Below, piece by piece: positions 29,298 through 41,785 of a stretch of DNA of 64,000 nucleotides. This DNA comes from Dama dama. Lineage: Eukaryota > Chordata > Mammalia > Artiodactyla > Cervidae. The notes under the pieces were generated by a model. The model had not been told where the DNA came from and ran no database searches. It saw only the letters and a program-made list of their open reading frames with translations. Position 1 is the stretch's first letter, and the number at the start of each line of letters is the position of its first letter. Where the stretch lies: the NCBI RefSeq assembly GCF_033118175.1, contig NC_083694.1:32748108-32812107 (forward strand). The letters run 5' to 3'. The translations under genes were made by a program, and so were the position numbers.

Positions 29298-30488
29298 AAA
29301 AATATTCTTTGCCTTTATGGCTTATGAATATTGAATATAGTTCCCTTTGCTATACATTAGGACCTTGTTGTTTTTCCATCCTATATATACTAGTTTGCAT
29401 CCACTGATCCCAAACTTGCAATTCTTCCCTCTACCACCCCTCTCCCCCTTGGCAACCAAAAATCTGTTCTCTATATCTGTGAGTCTGTTTCTGCATCATA
29501 GATAGTTTCATCTGTGTCACATTTTAGATTCCACAAATAAGAGATATCATTTAGTGTTTGTCTTACTCTTTCTGACTTACTTCACTTGGTTTGATGATCT
29601 CTAGTTGCTTCCATGTTGCTGCAAATGGCATTATTTTGTACTTTTTTTGGTGGCTATTTGTAGACATTTTTGACTAGTGTGTGGTGGTACCTCACTGTAG
29701 TTTTGATTTGCTTTTCTCTGATAATTAGCAATGTTGAGCATCTTTTCACGTGCTTATTGGCCATTTGTATATCTCCTTTGGAGAAATGTATATTTAGATC
29801 TCCTACACATTTGTTGATTGAGTTTTTTGGTTTTTTTGTTGTTCAGTTGTATGAACTATTCGTGTATCTTGGAAATTAAGCTCTTGTCGGTTGCATCATT
29901 TGCAAATGTTTTCTCTCATTCTGTAGGTTGTCTTTTCATTTTGCTTAAGGTTATCTTTGCTGTATTAAAACTTCTAAGTTTTATTAGGTCCCATTTGTTT
30001 GTTTTTGTTTTTATTTCCATTGCCTTGGCAGACTAACCTAAGAAAACATTGGTACGATTTATGTCAGAGAATGTTTTGGTTATGTTCTCTTCTAGGAGTT
30101 TTACAGTGTCATGTCTTATATTTAAGTCTTTAAGCTATTTTAAGTTTATTTTTGTGTATGGTTTGAGACTGTTCCAACTTCATTGATTTATATGCAGCTG
30201 TCCAACTTTCCCAACACCATATGCTGAAGAGACTATGTTTCTCTCATTGTGTATTGTTGCCTCCTTTGTGGAAGAATACTTCACCATAGGTGTGTGGGTT
30301 TACTTCTAAACTCTGTATTCTTTGCCATTTATCCTTGTGTCTGGTTTTGCCACTACCACTGTTTTGATTATTGTAGCTTTGTAATATTGTTTGAAGTCTG
30401 GTAGGGTTATGCTTCTTGCTTTGTTCTTTTTCCCCAGGATTTCTTTGGCAATTCTGGGTCTTTTATGGTTCCATATAAGTTTTAGGAT

Positions 30489-30684
30489 TATTTGTTCTAG
30501 TTCTTCTTTTTTTTAGTTCTACCACTTTATTGCTACCAACCCGTCTCCCTCCACCCTTGTGCATACATGCTCAGTCATGTAACCCCAATGGACTGCAGCC
30601 CGCCAGGCTCCTCTGTCCATGGACGTTTCCAGGTGAGAATACTGGAGTGGGCTGCCATTTCCTTCTCCTATTTGTTCTAGTTCT
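30489..30684 (-). repeat. BOV-A SINE with 16-bp target-site duplication, in old L1
   Basis: Element about 30505-30668: reversed BOV-A ('ggactgcagcccgccaggct', 'actggagtgggctgccattt'). Direct repeats TATTTGTTCTAGTTCT at 30489-30504 and 30669-30684 are L1 sequence duplicated on insertion. Confidence 0.93.
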
Positions 30685-30715
30685 GTGAAAAATATCATGG
30701 GTGATTGATACTGAA

Positions 30716-30839
30716 AAAGTCAAAGTGTTAGTTGCTCACTTTGCGACCCCCTATACTGTAGCCCAAGAGGCTCCTCTGTCCATGGAATTCTACAGATAAG
30801 AATACAGGAGTGAGTAGCCATTCCCTTCTCCAGGGGATC
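30716..30839 (-). repeat. BOV-A SINE fragment in old L1
   Basis: 'agtgttagttgctcactttg', 'ctgtagcccaagaggctcct', 'agccattcccttctccaggg'. L1 sequence resumes at 'acattaaatctgtagattg'. Confidence 0.88.
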
Positions 30840-31699
30840 TACATTAAATCTGTAGATTGTTTTGGGTAGTATGGCCACTTTAACAATATTAATTCTTTCA
30901 ATCTAAAAGCAGGAGGTATCTTTCTATTTCCTTGACTCATCTTCCATTTCCTGTATTAATGTATAATTCTTATGTATAAGTCTTTCACCTCCTTGGTCAG
31001 GTTTATTACTAAGTATTTAATTTGGGGGCTTACAATTTTAAAAATTTTGATTTTTTACATTCCATTTCTTATATTTTATTGTTAGTGTAAGGAAATGCAA
31101 CTAATTTCTGTATGTTAATCTTGTAGCCTGCTATCTTGCTGAATTCATTTTTTAATTCTAGTAGTTTTGTGTGGAGTCTTTAGGATTTTCTATATATAAC
31201 ATCATATCAACTGCATATAATGAGTTTTACCACTTTTCTTCCACTTTGGATACTTTTTATTTCTTTTTGTTCATTTGATTGCTGTGGCTAGGACTTTCAA
31301 CACTATGTTAAATAGAGGTAGTGAGAGTGGACATCCTTGTCTTGTTCCAGATTTTAGTGGGAAGGCTTTCAACTTTTCACCATTGAGTATTATGTTGGCA
31401 CCAGGTTTGTATCAATAATAAATACCTTTTATTATGTAGATATACCCACTTTGGTAAAAGTTTATCATGAGTAGATATTGAATTTTATCAAATTCTTTTC
31501 TGCATCTATTGAGATGATCATGCAGTTTTTGTCTTTTTTTTTTTTTTTGATATGGTACATTACATTGATTGGTTTGTGCATGTTGAACCACCCTTGTGAA
31601 CCTGGGATGAATCCCACTTGGTTGTGGTGTATGATCTTTTTTTATGTGTTGTTGGATTTGGTTTGCTGATGTGTTGTTGAGAATTTTTGCCTCTGTTAA

Positions 31700-31912
31700 T
31701 GAAGTGAAAGTGTTAGTCGTTCAGTTGTGTCTGACTCTTTGTGACCCTATGGACTGTAGCCCACCTGGCTCCTCTGTCTGTGGGATTCTCCAGGCAAGAA
31801 TACTGGAGTAGGTTGTCTTTCCTTTCTCCAGGGGATCTTCTCAACCCAGGAGCTGAACCTGGATCTCCCACATTACAGGCAGATTCTTTACTGTCTGAGC
31901 CACTAGGGAAGC
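31700..31912 (-). repeat. Bov-tA SINE in old L1
   Basis: Reversed element from 'gaagtgaaagtgttagtcgt' to 'ctgagccactagggaagcc'. Flanks gcctctgttaat and gcatctattaat form an imperfect 12-bp duplication. Confidence 0.93.
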
Positions 31913-32867
31913 CTGCATCTATTAATATATTTATGAAAGAATATTTTCTTTTTTGGTGGTATCTTTTTCTGTTTTTGTTTTTTCTTTTTCTGTTTTTGAT
32001 ATCAGGGTGATGGTGCCTTCATAGAAGGTTTTTGGGAGTGTTCCCACCTCTTTTTTTTGTTTTTTGAAAATTTTATTTGCTTTCTGATCTTTATTATTTT
32101 CTTCCTTCTGCTGACTTTATGTTTCATTTGTTCTTTCTAATTCTTTTAAGTGTTAGCAGAATTGATTGAGATTAGGTTAGGTTGTTTGTTTGAGATTTTT
32201 CTTGGTTTTTGAGGAAGGTCTATATTGCTATGATCTTCCCTTTAAGGACTTCTTTTGCTGCATCTGATAGATTTTGTATGGTTGTGTTTTCATTGTCATT
32301 TGTCTCAAGGTATTTTTCACTTCCTGTTTGACTTCATTGATGACTATTGGTTTTTAGTGACATAGTATTTAGTCTCCATGTAATCAATTTTTCCTCTCTC
32401 ATTTTCTAGTTGTTGATTTCTAGTTCAAGCTGTTTTGGTCAGAAAAGATGCTTAAAATAATTTCTATACTCTTAAATTTTTTGAACCTTGTATTGAGCCC
32501 TAGTATGTGGTCAATCCTATAGAATGTTCCATGTGCACTTGTAAAGAATGTGTATTCTGTTTTTGGTTTTGGATGTAACGTCCTTAAAAATCAATTAAGT
32601 CTAACTGTTCTATTTGATCATTTAAGATCTCTGTTGCTTTATTGATTTTCTGTCTATAAGATATGCCCATTTATATGGGTGGGGTGTCAATGTTTCCTAC
32701 TGTCATTGTATTCCTGTCAATTTATCCCTTTATATCTGTGTATTTCTTTTATGTATTTGGGTATTTATGTATTTGGGTGCTCCTATGTTAGGTGCATATA
32801 TGTTGATGAGTGTAAAGTCCTCTTTCTATATTGATCCTTTTATCATTAGTGTCCCTCTTTATCTTTC

Positions 32868-33148
32868 TTTGCTGCTGCTGCTGCTGCTAAGTCGCTTCAG
32901 TTGTGTCAGACTCTGTGTGACCCCATAGACGGCAGCCCACCAGACTCCTCTGTCCCTGGGATTCTCCAGGCAAGAACACTGGAGTGGGTTGCCATTTCCT
33001 TCTCCAGAGCATGAAAGTGAAAAGTGAAAGTGAAGTCGCTCAGTCGTGTCCAACTCTTTGCGACCCCATGGATTGCAGCCTACCAGGCTCCTCCGTCCAT
33101 GGGATTTTCCAGGCAAGAGTACTGGAGTGGGTTGCCATTGCCTTCTCC
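32868..33148 (-). repeat. BOV-A2 dimeric SINE in old L1
   Basis: Two tandem reversed BOV-A units joined near 33010 ('gcatgaaagtgaaaagtgaa'), preceded by (GCT)n at 32870-32889, the typical BOV-A2 tail. Flanks tatctttcttt/tatttttcttt are a near-perfect duplication. Confidence 0.93.
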
Positions 33149-35060
33149 TATTTTTCTTTAGGCCTTTGTTAAAATTTTTATTTTGTCTGAGCATTTGATC
33201 TGAGTATTGCAACTCCTGCTTTCTTGTTATTTCCATTTACATGAAGTATCTTTTTCCATCCCCTCACTTTCAATCTATGCGTGTGTGCTGTGCCTTACAG
33301 TGGATCTCTTGCAGGTAGCATATTGTGGGTTCTTGTTTTATTGTCCAATCTGCCACTCTCTGTCTTTTGATTGGAGTATTTTGTCCATTGATATTTAAGG
33401 TAATTCTTTACATATATGTATTCACTGGCATCTTAAACTAGTTTTCCAGTTGATTTTGTGTTTCTTGTTTGTGTGGTTTGATGATTTCTTTTTATTTTTT
33501 CCTTGTGATTTTTTTTTTTTTTAATTTACAGTATGTGTTTTTGTTTGTGGCTACCTTGTTTTTTTGAGTGGGTTAACCTCTTCCTATATTTACTTGTTTT
33601 AGACTGATAGTCATATAGACTCAAGTGTATTCTTTGAAAATAATTTTTTAAAATCTGTTTTTTCTTACACTCCTCCATATTTCATAATTTTGATATCCTC
33701 TTACATCTTTTTGTTTATCCTTTACTACTCATTTTGGTTATCATTTTCACAAAAATGTTTTGATTTAAAAAAAAAAACCTGTGTACTAGTTTAAATGATT
33801 TACTTTTCAAGTGTAATTTTCCTTTTCCTATATATTCTTGCTTCTTTTCTCTTTAGAGAAGACCTTCCAATCTTTCTTTTAGGAAAGATTGCTATTGCTA
33901 TATTCTTTTAACTTTTACACGTCTAAGAATTTCTTTATCTCTCCTTCTATTCTAAATGATAATCTTGTGGGTAGAGTATTCTGGGTTGCCATTTTTTTCT
34001 ATTTCAGGAGTCTGAATATATTTTGTCTCTCCCTTCTGTCCTACAATGTTTCTGTACACAAATCAGCTGATAGCCATATGAGGGTTCCCTTTTAATTAAC
34101 TGTTTGTTTTTCCTCTTGCTGGCTTTAGAATCTTCTCTTTAAATCTTGCCATTTTTATTATAATGTTTTGGTGTAGGTCTGTTTGGATTTATCTTGTTTG
34201 GAACCCTATGTGCTTCCTGTATCTGGATTTCTGTTTCCTTATTCAGGTTTGGGAAGTTTTCAGCCATAATTTCTTCAAGTATATTTTTGGCCCCCTTTTC
34301 TCTTTCTTCCTCTTCCAGGATTCCTATTAAGCGTAAATTGTCATGCTTTATATTATCCCATAGGTCTCTTATATTGCTTCTATTTTTTTCATTTGACTTT
34401 CTGTTTGCTGTTCTGATTTGATGATTTCCATTGTTCTATCTTCCCAATTACTTATTCATTCTTCTGTATTATTCATTATGCTATTCATTGCTTTAAGGCC
34501 TGTTTTCTCTCTGCAAATGTGTTTTCTGATTTTCCTTGGCTCTTCTTTATAGTGTCTAGATCCTTTGTATAGTACTCTGCATTTCTGTCAATAGCCTTTC
34601 TTAATTCCTTCAGTATTTTTATTACCTCCTTTATTGAACCTGGAATCTAATAGACTGGAGATCTGTTTCATTGTTTATTCTTTGAGAGGAATTCTCTTGG
34701 TTTTTTAACTGGGAGTGGTTCCTCTGCTTCTTCATTTTACTTCTATTTCTTTTGCTCTGTGAGTTTAGGGGAAACAATTATCTACTGTGGTCTTGGAGGG
34801 CTATTTATATTTGCAAGCAGCCCTGTGTAGCTTGTGTGGGTTTGATATTTTTGGCACGAGGGCTGTTTTTAGTATGGATGCTTGCTGCCTCTTTCCTCAG
34901 CATGTACTGGCCATTACTCCCTTGATGGGGGGTGCAGATGCAGTGGCTGGTGTCCACTCCCGGGTTCCTGGCAGCAGCGGCAGCTTGTGATCACCCCTGG
35001 AGCCCTAGAAGGCAGCTCATGTCTCTCTTGGTGCCCAGGAGGGCAACAGCTGCCATGCTA

Positions 35061-35639
35061 TCTTCTGATCAAAGGGAGTTGTAGGATATGAGAAGCAATA
35101 ACAATTCAAACCAAGAAAGCATATCTTATTTCCGAAGGGAGCAAGAGTCACAGTTGAGAGGACTCTGTCTTTCAGGCCCCCGCAGAAGGCATTGCTGGAT
35201 GGCCCCCAAGGCTGGTGGGAAAAGTGAGAAAACACACAGGCTTACTCCTGGAGACTCTCAGGCATCTGGTTCAGGTGCCTGGGTATTGTGCCCTAAATCT
35301 GGGGTCTTATTTTGGTGATTTAGTGGCCTAAAGGAGCTTTTGGCAGTGATTACATACACTTGGCTCAGGAATGAAGCATATGCTTGGCAAAGCCTGACTC
35401 ATTATTTTCTGATAATGTTTTCATCCTGAGCAGTGTCCTCAGATTAAAAATATCATCCATTGTGTGGTGGTGTCCATGTGCGAATGCAGCTCAGGATGGG
35501 AGTGCAGGCTCCTTTCTGGGCTTTCCACAAAGTGCCTCACGTGGCTGCAGGCACACTGACTTGCATTGTAGTTCTCCTTTTCTTCTTCTGTGATGTACTT
35601 ATACCCTAAAGACAGATTTGATTATTAAAATGATCAAAT
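35061..35639. other. Unassigned DNA
   Basis: Moderately GC-rich to 35330. No gene or repeat recognised. Confidence 0.4.
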
Positions 35640-35840
35640 GCTAAGAAGCACCATTTTTTGCACCACTCAAATCTAAATTCAAATCCCAGCTCCATACTTA
35701 GCAAATTGGTAAAACTGAGCAAGTTATCTAGGCTCTGAGCCTCAATTTACTCATCAGTGAAATGGGAATACTAACTTACCACTCACTGCCTTATTTTGAG
35801 GAATAAATTATATCATGCATTTAAGCTGCTCTTCAAGGAA
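35640..35840 (+). repeat. MIR SINE fragment
   Basis: 'aaattcaaatcccagctcca', 'gagcaagttatctaggctct', 'ctcatcagtgaaatgggaat', 'gaggaataaattatatcatg'. Confidence 0.75.
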
Positions 35841-36670
35841 ACTGACATAACTAGAGTGTAAGAAACACTATTACTAGTGGCAAATCTGTCTCCAGAGCTG
35901 CTTCTGTGAGTAGGGTGGTAGGCAACCATTTTCCTGCTGATTTATTCAGTAGCTGCAGCTGAATTCATTTCACCTGAAATAGAAATTTCTCTCTGGAAGG
36001 GGATGCTGCAAGTAAGATTCTAAAATGTGGAACTGGCTGAGTGAAAGAGGTGGGACTTTGGTCAGTGAGGACTCAGATATTTCAGGCTACAAATCTGGTG
36101 ACCCTCATTACGTGGTGGAAAAACATTTGGTCAGATTGCCACCTGCTGTTCGGAATACAGACCATGTGCCTTGGCAGCTTTTCCATTAGCATAAGTAGTA
36201 GGAGAAATTCAGAATCCTGGCATATGGTTATACATTTTTTTTTTTTTTCTGAAGGAGAGGTCTGTACTCAGACTAGAGTTAGCTAATTTGTAAGCAGAGA
36301 TGGGAGAGGTATTCTTTATCTGTAGCCTGCATTCTAAATTCACTGAGAAGCCTATATTTTAAAAATAAGTTTTTAAAATAAACATATCTTACCAAACTGA
36401 GACAACAGATAAGGAGAGTGTCGGCAAGGCTGAAGATTTAGTAGATCAGTACCTTAGGACTTTTCTTATACACAGTTCCCTAAGCGTTTTCCTCAGTCAA
36501 ATGCTAATTAACTAAGATCACATTACACTTGTTATCACCCCACTAAAGCCTATTATATTGTAAATTACCTCAAAGCATGGCCATTACATTATGGAATAGA
36601 GGACTTGCAAGAGCCAAGAGATCAGTAGGTAAAAGAAATGAATCTTCAGGCTAAATATCATGTCTGAAGT
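35841..36670. other. Unassigned DNA
   Basis: Nothing recognised. A T-run lies at 36235-36249. Confidence 0.4.
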
Positions 36671-36748
36671 GAAGTGAAAGTGTTAGTCGCTCAGTCATGG
36701 CCGACGCTTTGCTATGCTATGGGCTGTAGCCTGCCAGGCTCGGGCCTG
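36671..36748 (-). repeat. BOV-A SINE, truncated
   Basis: 'gaagtgaaagtgttagtcgc', 'tcagtcatggccgacgcttt', 'gggctgtagcctgccaggct', then it stops abruptly at a GC-rich junction. Confidence 0.85.
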
Positions 36749-37100
36749 CCTCAAACAGGGTTACCCTACCTGGGTCCACAGACATTGCATCAAGCTTTGC
36801 TAGTACCTACTGGGACTCAGGTGGAAGAATTGGCAGGATGATCTCCCCAAATTCTGGACATTCTGTGAAGAGGCGTATTTGGGTTGTATCATGGGTCTTC
36901 TGCTCTTCTGTCTTTTTATAGTTTAAGCATGAGAACAGTCATTCACGGGACTAAAGAGGCTGGGTTTAGGTTTTGTGCTGGCTGTTTAGGGGAGTTGTCT
37001 GGGTTTGCTCTTCCTAGTGTCTAGCTTTTCCTGAGGAAGGCTGGGGCTAGGTAGGCAAGGGGAGCTATCATTCAGGCCTCCAAGCCACCCTCAGTTAATC
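36749..37100 (-). repeat. Possible solitary LTR
   Basis: The minus strand has ACTATAAAAAGACAGAAGAG (TATA-like, near 36920), preceded by about 170 bp of C-rich sequence that could be a U3 beginning TGAGGGTGG near 37095. No poly(A) signal was found and no family recognised. Confidence 0.25.
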
Positions 37101-37747
37101 CTGTTTGACCTCTAATTCCCTGGGAAGACATTTATTTGCTTTTAATATATATTTTTTCCCCACTAATTTCATGAGATGTGATCTTAGGCATAGCGTCTCC
37201 TTGTCTAATGAATATATAACTGAATTCTAGTCATGAAAAGTGATTACATCTTAGTTACCTATATAATAAGCATCTGAATGATTTCATTGGTCTCTCTAAT
37301 TTTTCCTGATTTCTGTTCCTGCATTTTTAAGCAATTACAAAGGAAAAAGCTCTATAAGAGATAGCAGTCTTTCAAACTCCAAGCAGACCTTAACTTGGAA
37401 GGCCTGAAATTGAAAGCACTTGTAATGGATTTGCTCAAATCAAGCAGAATAAAATCTTCACTTCTTGCATGAATAAAATTAATCGTAATCTTCAAGAAGC
37501 ATGTACTAGATGTTGTGATTATGCATCTCCTTTTAACATACTGATAAAGCAAACAAGAAATGGCATAAAATAATGAGGAAATCTGCCTGTCTCTCCTTTT
37601 GCTTCCAGTATTACTTTTAACAGAGATTATAAGGTCATTGTGGTTTACTGGTCAGACCTGGCTCATACACCAGCTTTGTTTGGCCCAATATTTTAAGAGA
37701 TTTTCTAAGCACTTGTTAAGCCAGTGGATCAGAGACTGTTAAGAATC
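37101..37747. other. Unassigned DNA
   Basis: No gene or repeat recognised. Confidence 0.4.
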
Positions 37748-37950
37748 AGTTCAGTTCAGTTCAGTCGCTCAGTCATGTCCGACTCTTTGCGACCCCATGA
37801 ACCGCAGCACGCCAGGCCTCCCTGTCCATTACCAACTCCCGGAGTTAACCCAAACTCATGTCCATTGAGTCAGTGATGCCATCCAGCCATCTCATCCTCT
37901 GTCGTCCCCTTCTCCTCCTGCCCTCAATCTTTCCCAACATCAGGATCTTA
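37748..37950 (-). repeat. BovB (RTE) 3'-end fragment
   Basis: Starts with the reversed tail (agttcagttcagttcagtcg), then 'catgaaccgcagcacgccag', 'accaactcccggagttaacc', 'tgatgccatccagccatctc'. 5'-truncated. Confidence 0.92.
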
Positions 37951-38836
37951 CATCTGTAGTTAAGGACATTATATTTCCTTATATTGTTGCCATAAGGGTG
38001 ATTGTACTCTGGGGAAACCCCTGGGGAGTTTCTGGTAAAGGGTTGTTGAAAGAGTTTTCTTTTAGAGGTTGATCTTGTGTGTTAGATTTTGAGGAAGAAT
38101 TGGGAAGTAGAGACCAGTTCTGGATTTCAGGCTACCAAGAAGCTAGGAAAATTCAGACATTGAGTATCTTAATAATTTGTACCTAAGAGGTGGGAGCATT
38201 AAAAGAAGCTAAAGATTGGTTAGAGACGCAGTATCCATTCAGAAATAGGTGATGTTAGCCAGAAGAGGAGAGATTTTAGCCATCTTTCTGTCATGGGGTA
38301 ACCTCATCTGATTTGTTCTGAACATGGTCTTGAAGTTGCCTTATTTGTTTTGAGTATTATAATTTGGGGGGAACATTGTGGTTTGGTTGTCAATAGGGTC
38401 GTTGTTTTACTTTCTCATAAATAAATAAATTTCTCAAAAATAAATAAATACATGTTTTATTAATATTTAAAAACCAAGAGATTTTCACTTAATCTGAATG
38501 TGTCTTCTTTTGAAAAAAAAAAAGAAAATATTAGATTGTTGGTCTTTGTTTCTAAATGACACTAATTGGCTATTTTATATCCAATTTGCCACAGTCTCCA
38601 CACACTTCTTAATATTTACCAGGCATGCTTTATTATTTTATGTTATTTTCTTTAACTTTATAGACATATGCATTTTAACCTACAGTCTAGATTATTAGCT
38701 AACTTCTGTTTTGTAATGGCCTAGGTTTTTAAAACATTTTTAAAAAACATTAAAACATTAAAATGCTTTTTAAATATTTTTAAACAATGAAAATGTTTAA
38801 TTCTCAAAATATCTTCACAGTTATTAAAATGAAAGT
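37951..38836. other. Unassigned DNA
   Basis: AT-rich simple sequence (AAATA units near 38415-38450). No gene seen. Confidence 0.4.
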
Positions 38837-38961
38837 TGTTGTTGTTTAGCCACTCAGTCACGTCCCACTCTTTGCAACCCCAAGGACTGCAGTCTGCCAG
38901 GCTCCTCTGTCCATGGGATTTCCCAGGCAAGAATACTGGAGTGGGTTGCCTTCCCTCCTCT
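38837..38961 (-). repeat. BOV-A SINE
   Basis: (GTT)n tail at 38836-38847, then 'tagccactcagtcacgtccc', 'ggactgcagtctgccaggct', 'actggagtgggttgccttcc'. Confidence 0.9.
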
Positions 38962-39584
38962 AGAAAATGAAAGTGTTTACCGTTATTTAACTAAATCACT
39001 ATGCATTAAATTTGGCCTACATTACATTTACGAAAATAAGATGAAAGCCTCAAAGCATCATATATCATATTTCAACTGATTGATCAGTCTCTAAATGGTT
39101 CAGCTGATATATGTTGAATTTTAAAGGCAGTAGCTAGAACACATCTTTCAAGTTAAATCCCATAAGATACTTAAAACTTTTATATCAGTAGGACTGTTGA
39201 ATACAAGTGATAGAATAATCTCATTCAGACTGGCTTTGACAAAAAGAATCTATTGACTCACATAATTAAAAAAGCAAGGGGAATATTTGTCTGTACAGAC
39301 TGATCTAGGAACATAAATAGAGCCATCTCTGGATACAATCTTTTCCATTTCTCATCTAGTTTTCTTTATTTTGGCTTCCTTCTCAAGCTTGGCATGATAA
39401 TGGCAAATATATACTAAACTACAAACACAGTTTAATATTTGACTCTTCTCTTTTTGAAAGCTGCACATTCATTTTTTTTTTTAATTTCTCAATTTGATCA
39501 ATCCATTTCATCCCTTTTGTGAAGAAATCAACAAATCTCATTTAAAAATCAGCATTGTATGCTACAGCATATAGCAATGCGATA
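38962..39584. other. Unassigned DNA
   Basis: Nothing recognised. A T-run lies at 39472-39482. Confidence 0.4.
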
Positions 39585-40300
39585 TTTTCTTCCCTCAAAG
39601 AGTTCATAGTTCATTAGAAGATTTAGACAAATGGGCAAATAGTCACAGTCTAGTGGGGTGAATGCTATCTTACCTATATGTATGTGATGCTAAGAGACCA
39701 TAGCTACCAGATCCAGCTCTGCCTGAGTAGGGTGTGGGTGGGCAGGGAAGGTTGCATACAATAAGCAGTCCTTGATCACTTACCCTGTTCAGATGCTATG
39801 CAGAGGGATGAGGTTACAAGGAGATAAGAAAGCCCTCACATACCTTACCATACTTAAAAGATGAGGAAGAATTTGTCAGATGAAAGATTGTTAGTGGCAT
39901 TCCTAGCAATAGAATAATAAATAATTAGTGCTGAGATATGAAGACACGGCTTGTTTAGAAGTTCAATGTGCCTGGGAGAGGGGCAGAAGGTGAAAATAAG
40001 GAGAAAGGAAAACTATATCCCCAAAACCCCTGAATAAATGAATTGTACATTGTAAAAATGAGGAGCATTTGAAGTCTTTCCATTAGGGTAGTAGTGTAAT
40101 CTAATTCCTATGTTATGAAGATAATTCTAGCATTGATGTGGAAATGGATTGGAGAAAGCTGGAGATAGGAAGAAGGAAGACCAATTAGAGATATAAATTA
40201 ATTTTTGAGTTTAGGGTTTGGCCTAAGGGATGAGCAGTGGAGGGAAATTTTAAGAGATATTCGAGAAGTAGAATTAATTGAAATGAGACAAGTCCACAAA
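39585..40300 (-). repeat. L2-like LINE remnant
   Basis: Reversed L2-type phrases: 'caaagagttcatagttcatt', 'acaaatgggcaaatagtcac', 'gaagttcaatgtgcctggga', 'aagagatattcgagaagtag'. Diverged, and the boundaries are soft. Confidence 0.45.
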
Positions 40301-40567
40301 TGAAGGTTGAAATGATCCTTGGGCTTTGCCCTTTGGCATCTTGGTGATTAGTGGTGCCATTAACTGAAGCAAAGAAAGGAACAGAAGATTGGTGGGTGGT
40401 GTGAGGAGGGGAAGATAATGAATTCCACCTTGAAGATACTCAGTTTGAAGTAGTGGCCTGATATTATACATGCCAGAAAGCAATTCAATGTGTGGGTCTG
40501 AAACTCAGGAAACTGGAAGAAATATAGGTTTATTTATAACAGGGAATTGAAAACAAGAAGTTAGGTG
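40301..40567. other. Unassigned DNA, perhaps the continuation of the L2-like remnant
   Basis: No clear landmark. The open frame on the reverse strand (40274-40483) is not recognisable. Confidence 0.3.
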
Positions 40568-40650
40568 ACTCTCTTGGTGACCCAGTGGTTAAGAATCCAC
40601 TTGCCAATATAGGGGACATGGGTTCGATCCCCGGTCTGGGAAGGTCTCAT
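40568..40650 (+). repeat. tRNA-like head of a CHR/Bov-tA SINE, truncated
   Basis: 'ctctcttggtgacccagtgg', 'ttaagaatccacttgccaat', 'gggttcgatccccggtctgg' with an intact B-box (GGTTCGATCCC). The body is missing. Confidence 0.8.
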
Positions 40651-40914
40651 ATTTTTGCTTTTTCCCAAAAGTTTGGCTATTACAGAGAAAAGGATGATAA
40701 CTAGAGAAATTCTCAGGGCAGAGGCTAACTTTTTGTTTGTTAGTTTGCTTGGTTACTGTTTGTCTTATTCCAAGTGGGAAAGAACTGAATATATTTCCAT
40801 ATACGCAAGGTACAGCCATAGAGAGTAAGTTCCTAAGGGACTGTGAGAGGATTCATGGAGCAGAACAAATTTGAGGCAGGAGATGATGAAATTTAAAGAA
40901 CAGCCAGAGGAATT

Positions 40915-41070
40915 AGCTCATTGGCTTTCAAAGCTCGCTGTCATTGGGTTCACTTGGAGACTTCTAACAGAATGTCAGTGCTGAGACCTTGTTCTAGATT
41001 TCTGAGACTGGGGCTGGGGAATGGATACTTTTTAAAAGCTTTCAGGATAACTTCAACATATGGTCAGCAT
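40915..41070 (+). repeat. MER5A-like hAT DNA transposon relic
   Basis: 'ggctttcaaagctcgctgtc', 'ttcacttggagacttctaac', 'gctgagaccttgttctagat', 'ggatactttttaaaagcttt' follow the order of MER5A. A non-autonomous fossil. Confidence 0.45.
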
Positions 41071-41475
41071 TTCCTAAAACAAATAAGAAGCATCCAAACT
41101 TGTTAGAAATGTTAAAGGGTGAGGAATATTTTCAAGGCTAGAACATTATAAAGGGAGTTTGAGGTGATTCTCTTTCAATTCCAGGCACTAATCAGGACTT
41201 TATTTTCATTTTTTTTCCTGATATCTGACAAGTTACAGAAATAAGATGTGGAGGCCATGAAATAGGCCCAGAGAAGCACAAAAGAATAACAAAGTATTTG
41301 TCCTCTGGGGCCCTGGGGTGTCAAGAAATTGCTCTGGTCACATGAATGGTTTTGAGCTGATGAAAACTATGTTTGAAGAGGGTATTTTCTTTAGAAAATA
41401 TAGACAAAATACATATAAAAAGGGAGTAAATGAATTCTAGAGATCTTTTTGACCCTTCAGAGAACCTTTTATATA
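41071..41475. other. Unassigned DNA
   Basis: Nothing recognised. Confidence 0.4.
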
Positions 41476-41785
41476 TTTTTTTAATTTATTTATTTTTGGC
41501 TATCTGGATCTTCGTTGCTGTGCAGACTTTTCTCTAGTTGTGGCAACTGGGGGCTATTCTCTAGTTGTGGTGTGTATTTCTCATTGCAGTAGCTTCTTTT
41601 GTTAGGGAGCCTGGGTTTCACTAGTTGTTGCATGTGGGCTTGGTAGCTGCAGCTCACAGACTCCAGAGCAAGAGCTCATTAATTTGGCACACGGCCTCAG
41701 CTGCCCCATGTGGGGCATGTGGGATCTTCCCAGACCGGGGATCGAACCAACCCTTGTCCTCTGCATTGCAAGGTGGATTCTGCTG
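41476..41785 (-). repeat. CHR-1 type SINE
   Basis: 'aatttatttatttttggcta', 'tctctagttgtggcaactgg', 'atgtgggatcttcccagacc', 'gattctgctgaaggg'. Reversed and complete except for the last few bases of the tRNA-like head. Confidence 0.88.

Larger units (their letters stand above)
29183..35060 (-). mobile_element. Old, nearly full-length L1, decayed, carrying four SINE insertions
   Basis: Reading from its 3' end on the plus strand: 3'UTR with TA run (29183-29480); ORF2 end, with about 300 bp missing near 29655 where 'tttttttggtggc' jumps to 'tatttgtagacatttt'; the rest of ORF2 (29660-33400, segments parallel to 14590-17900 of the intact copy); ORF1 (about 33830-34640); and a 5'UTR remnant (34640-35060, 'cttggagggctatttatatt', 'tagcttgtgtgggtttgata'). 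Stops and indels break every frame. Interrupted at 30505, 30716, 31700 and 32868. Confidence 0.9.

Noticed and set aside
32859..33236. Minus-strand 125-codon frame
   Set aside because: It is mostly translated BOV-A2 SINE.
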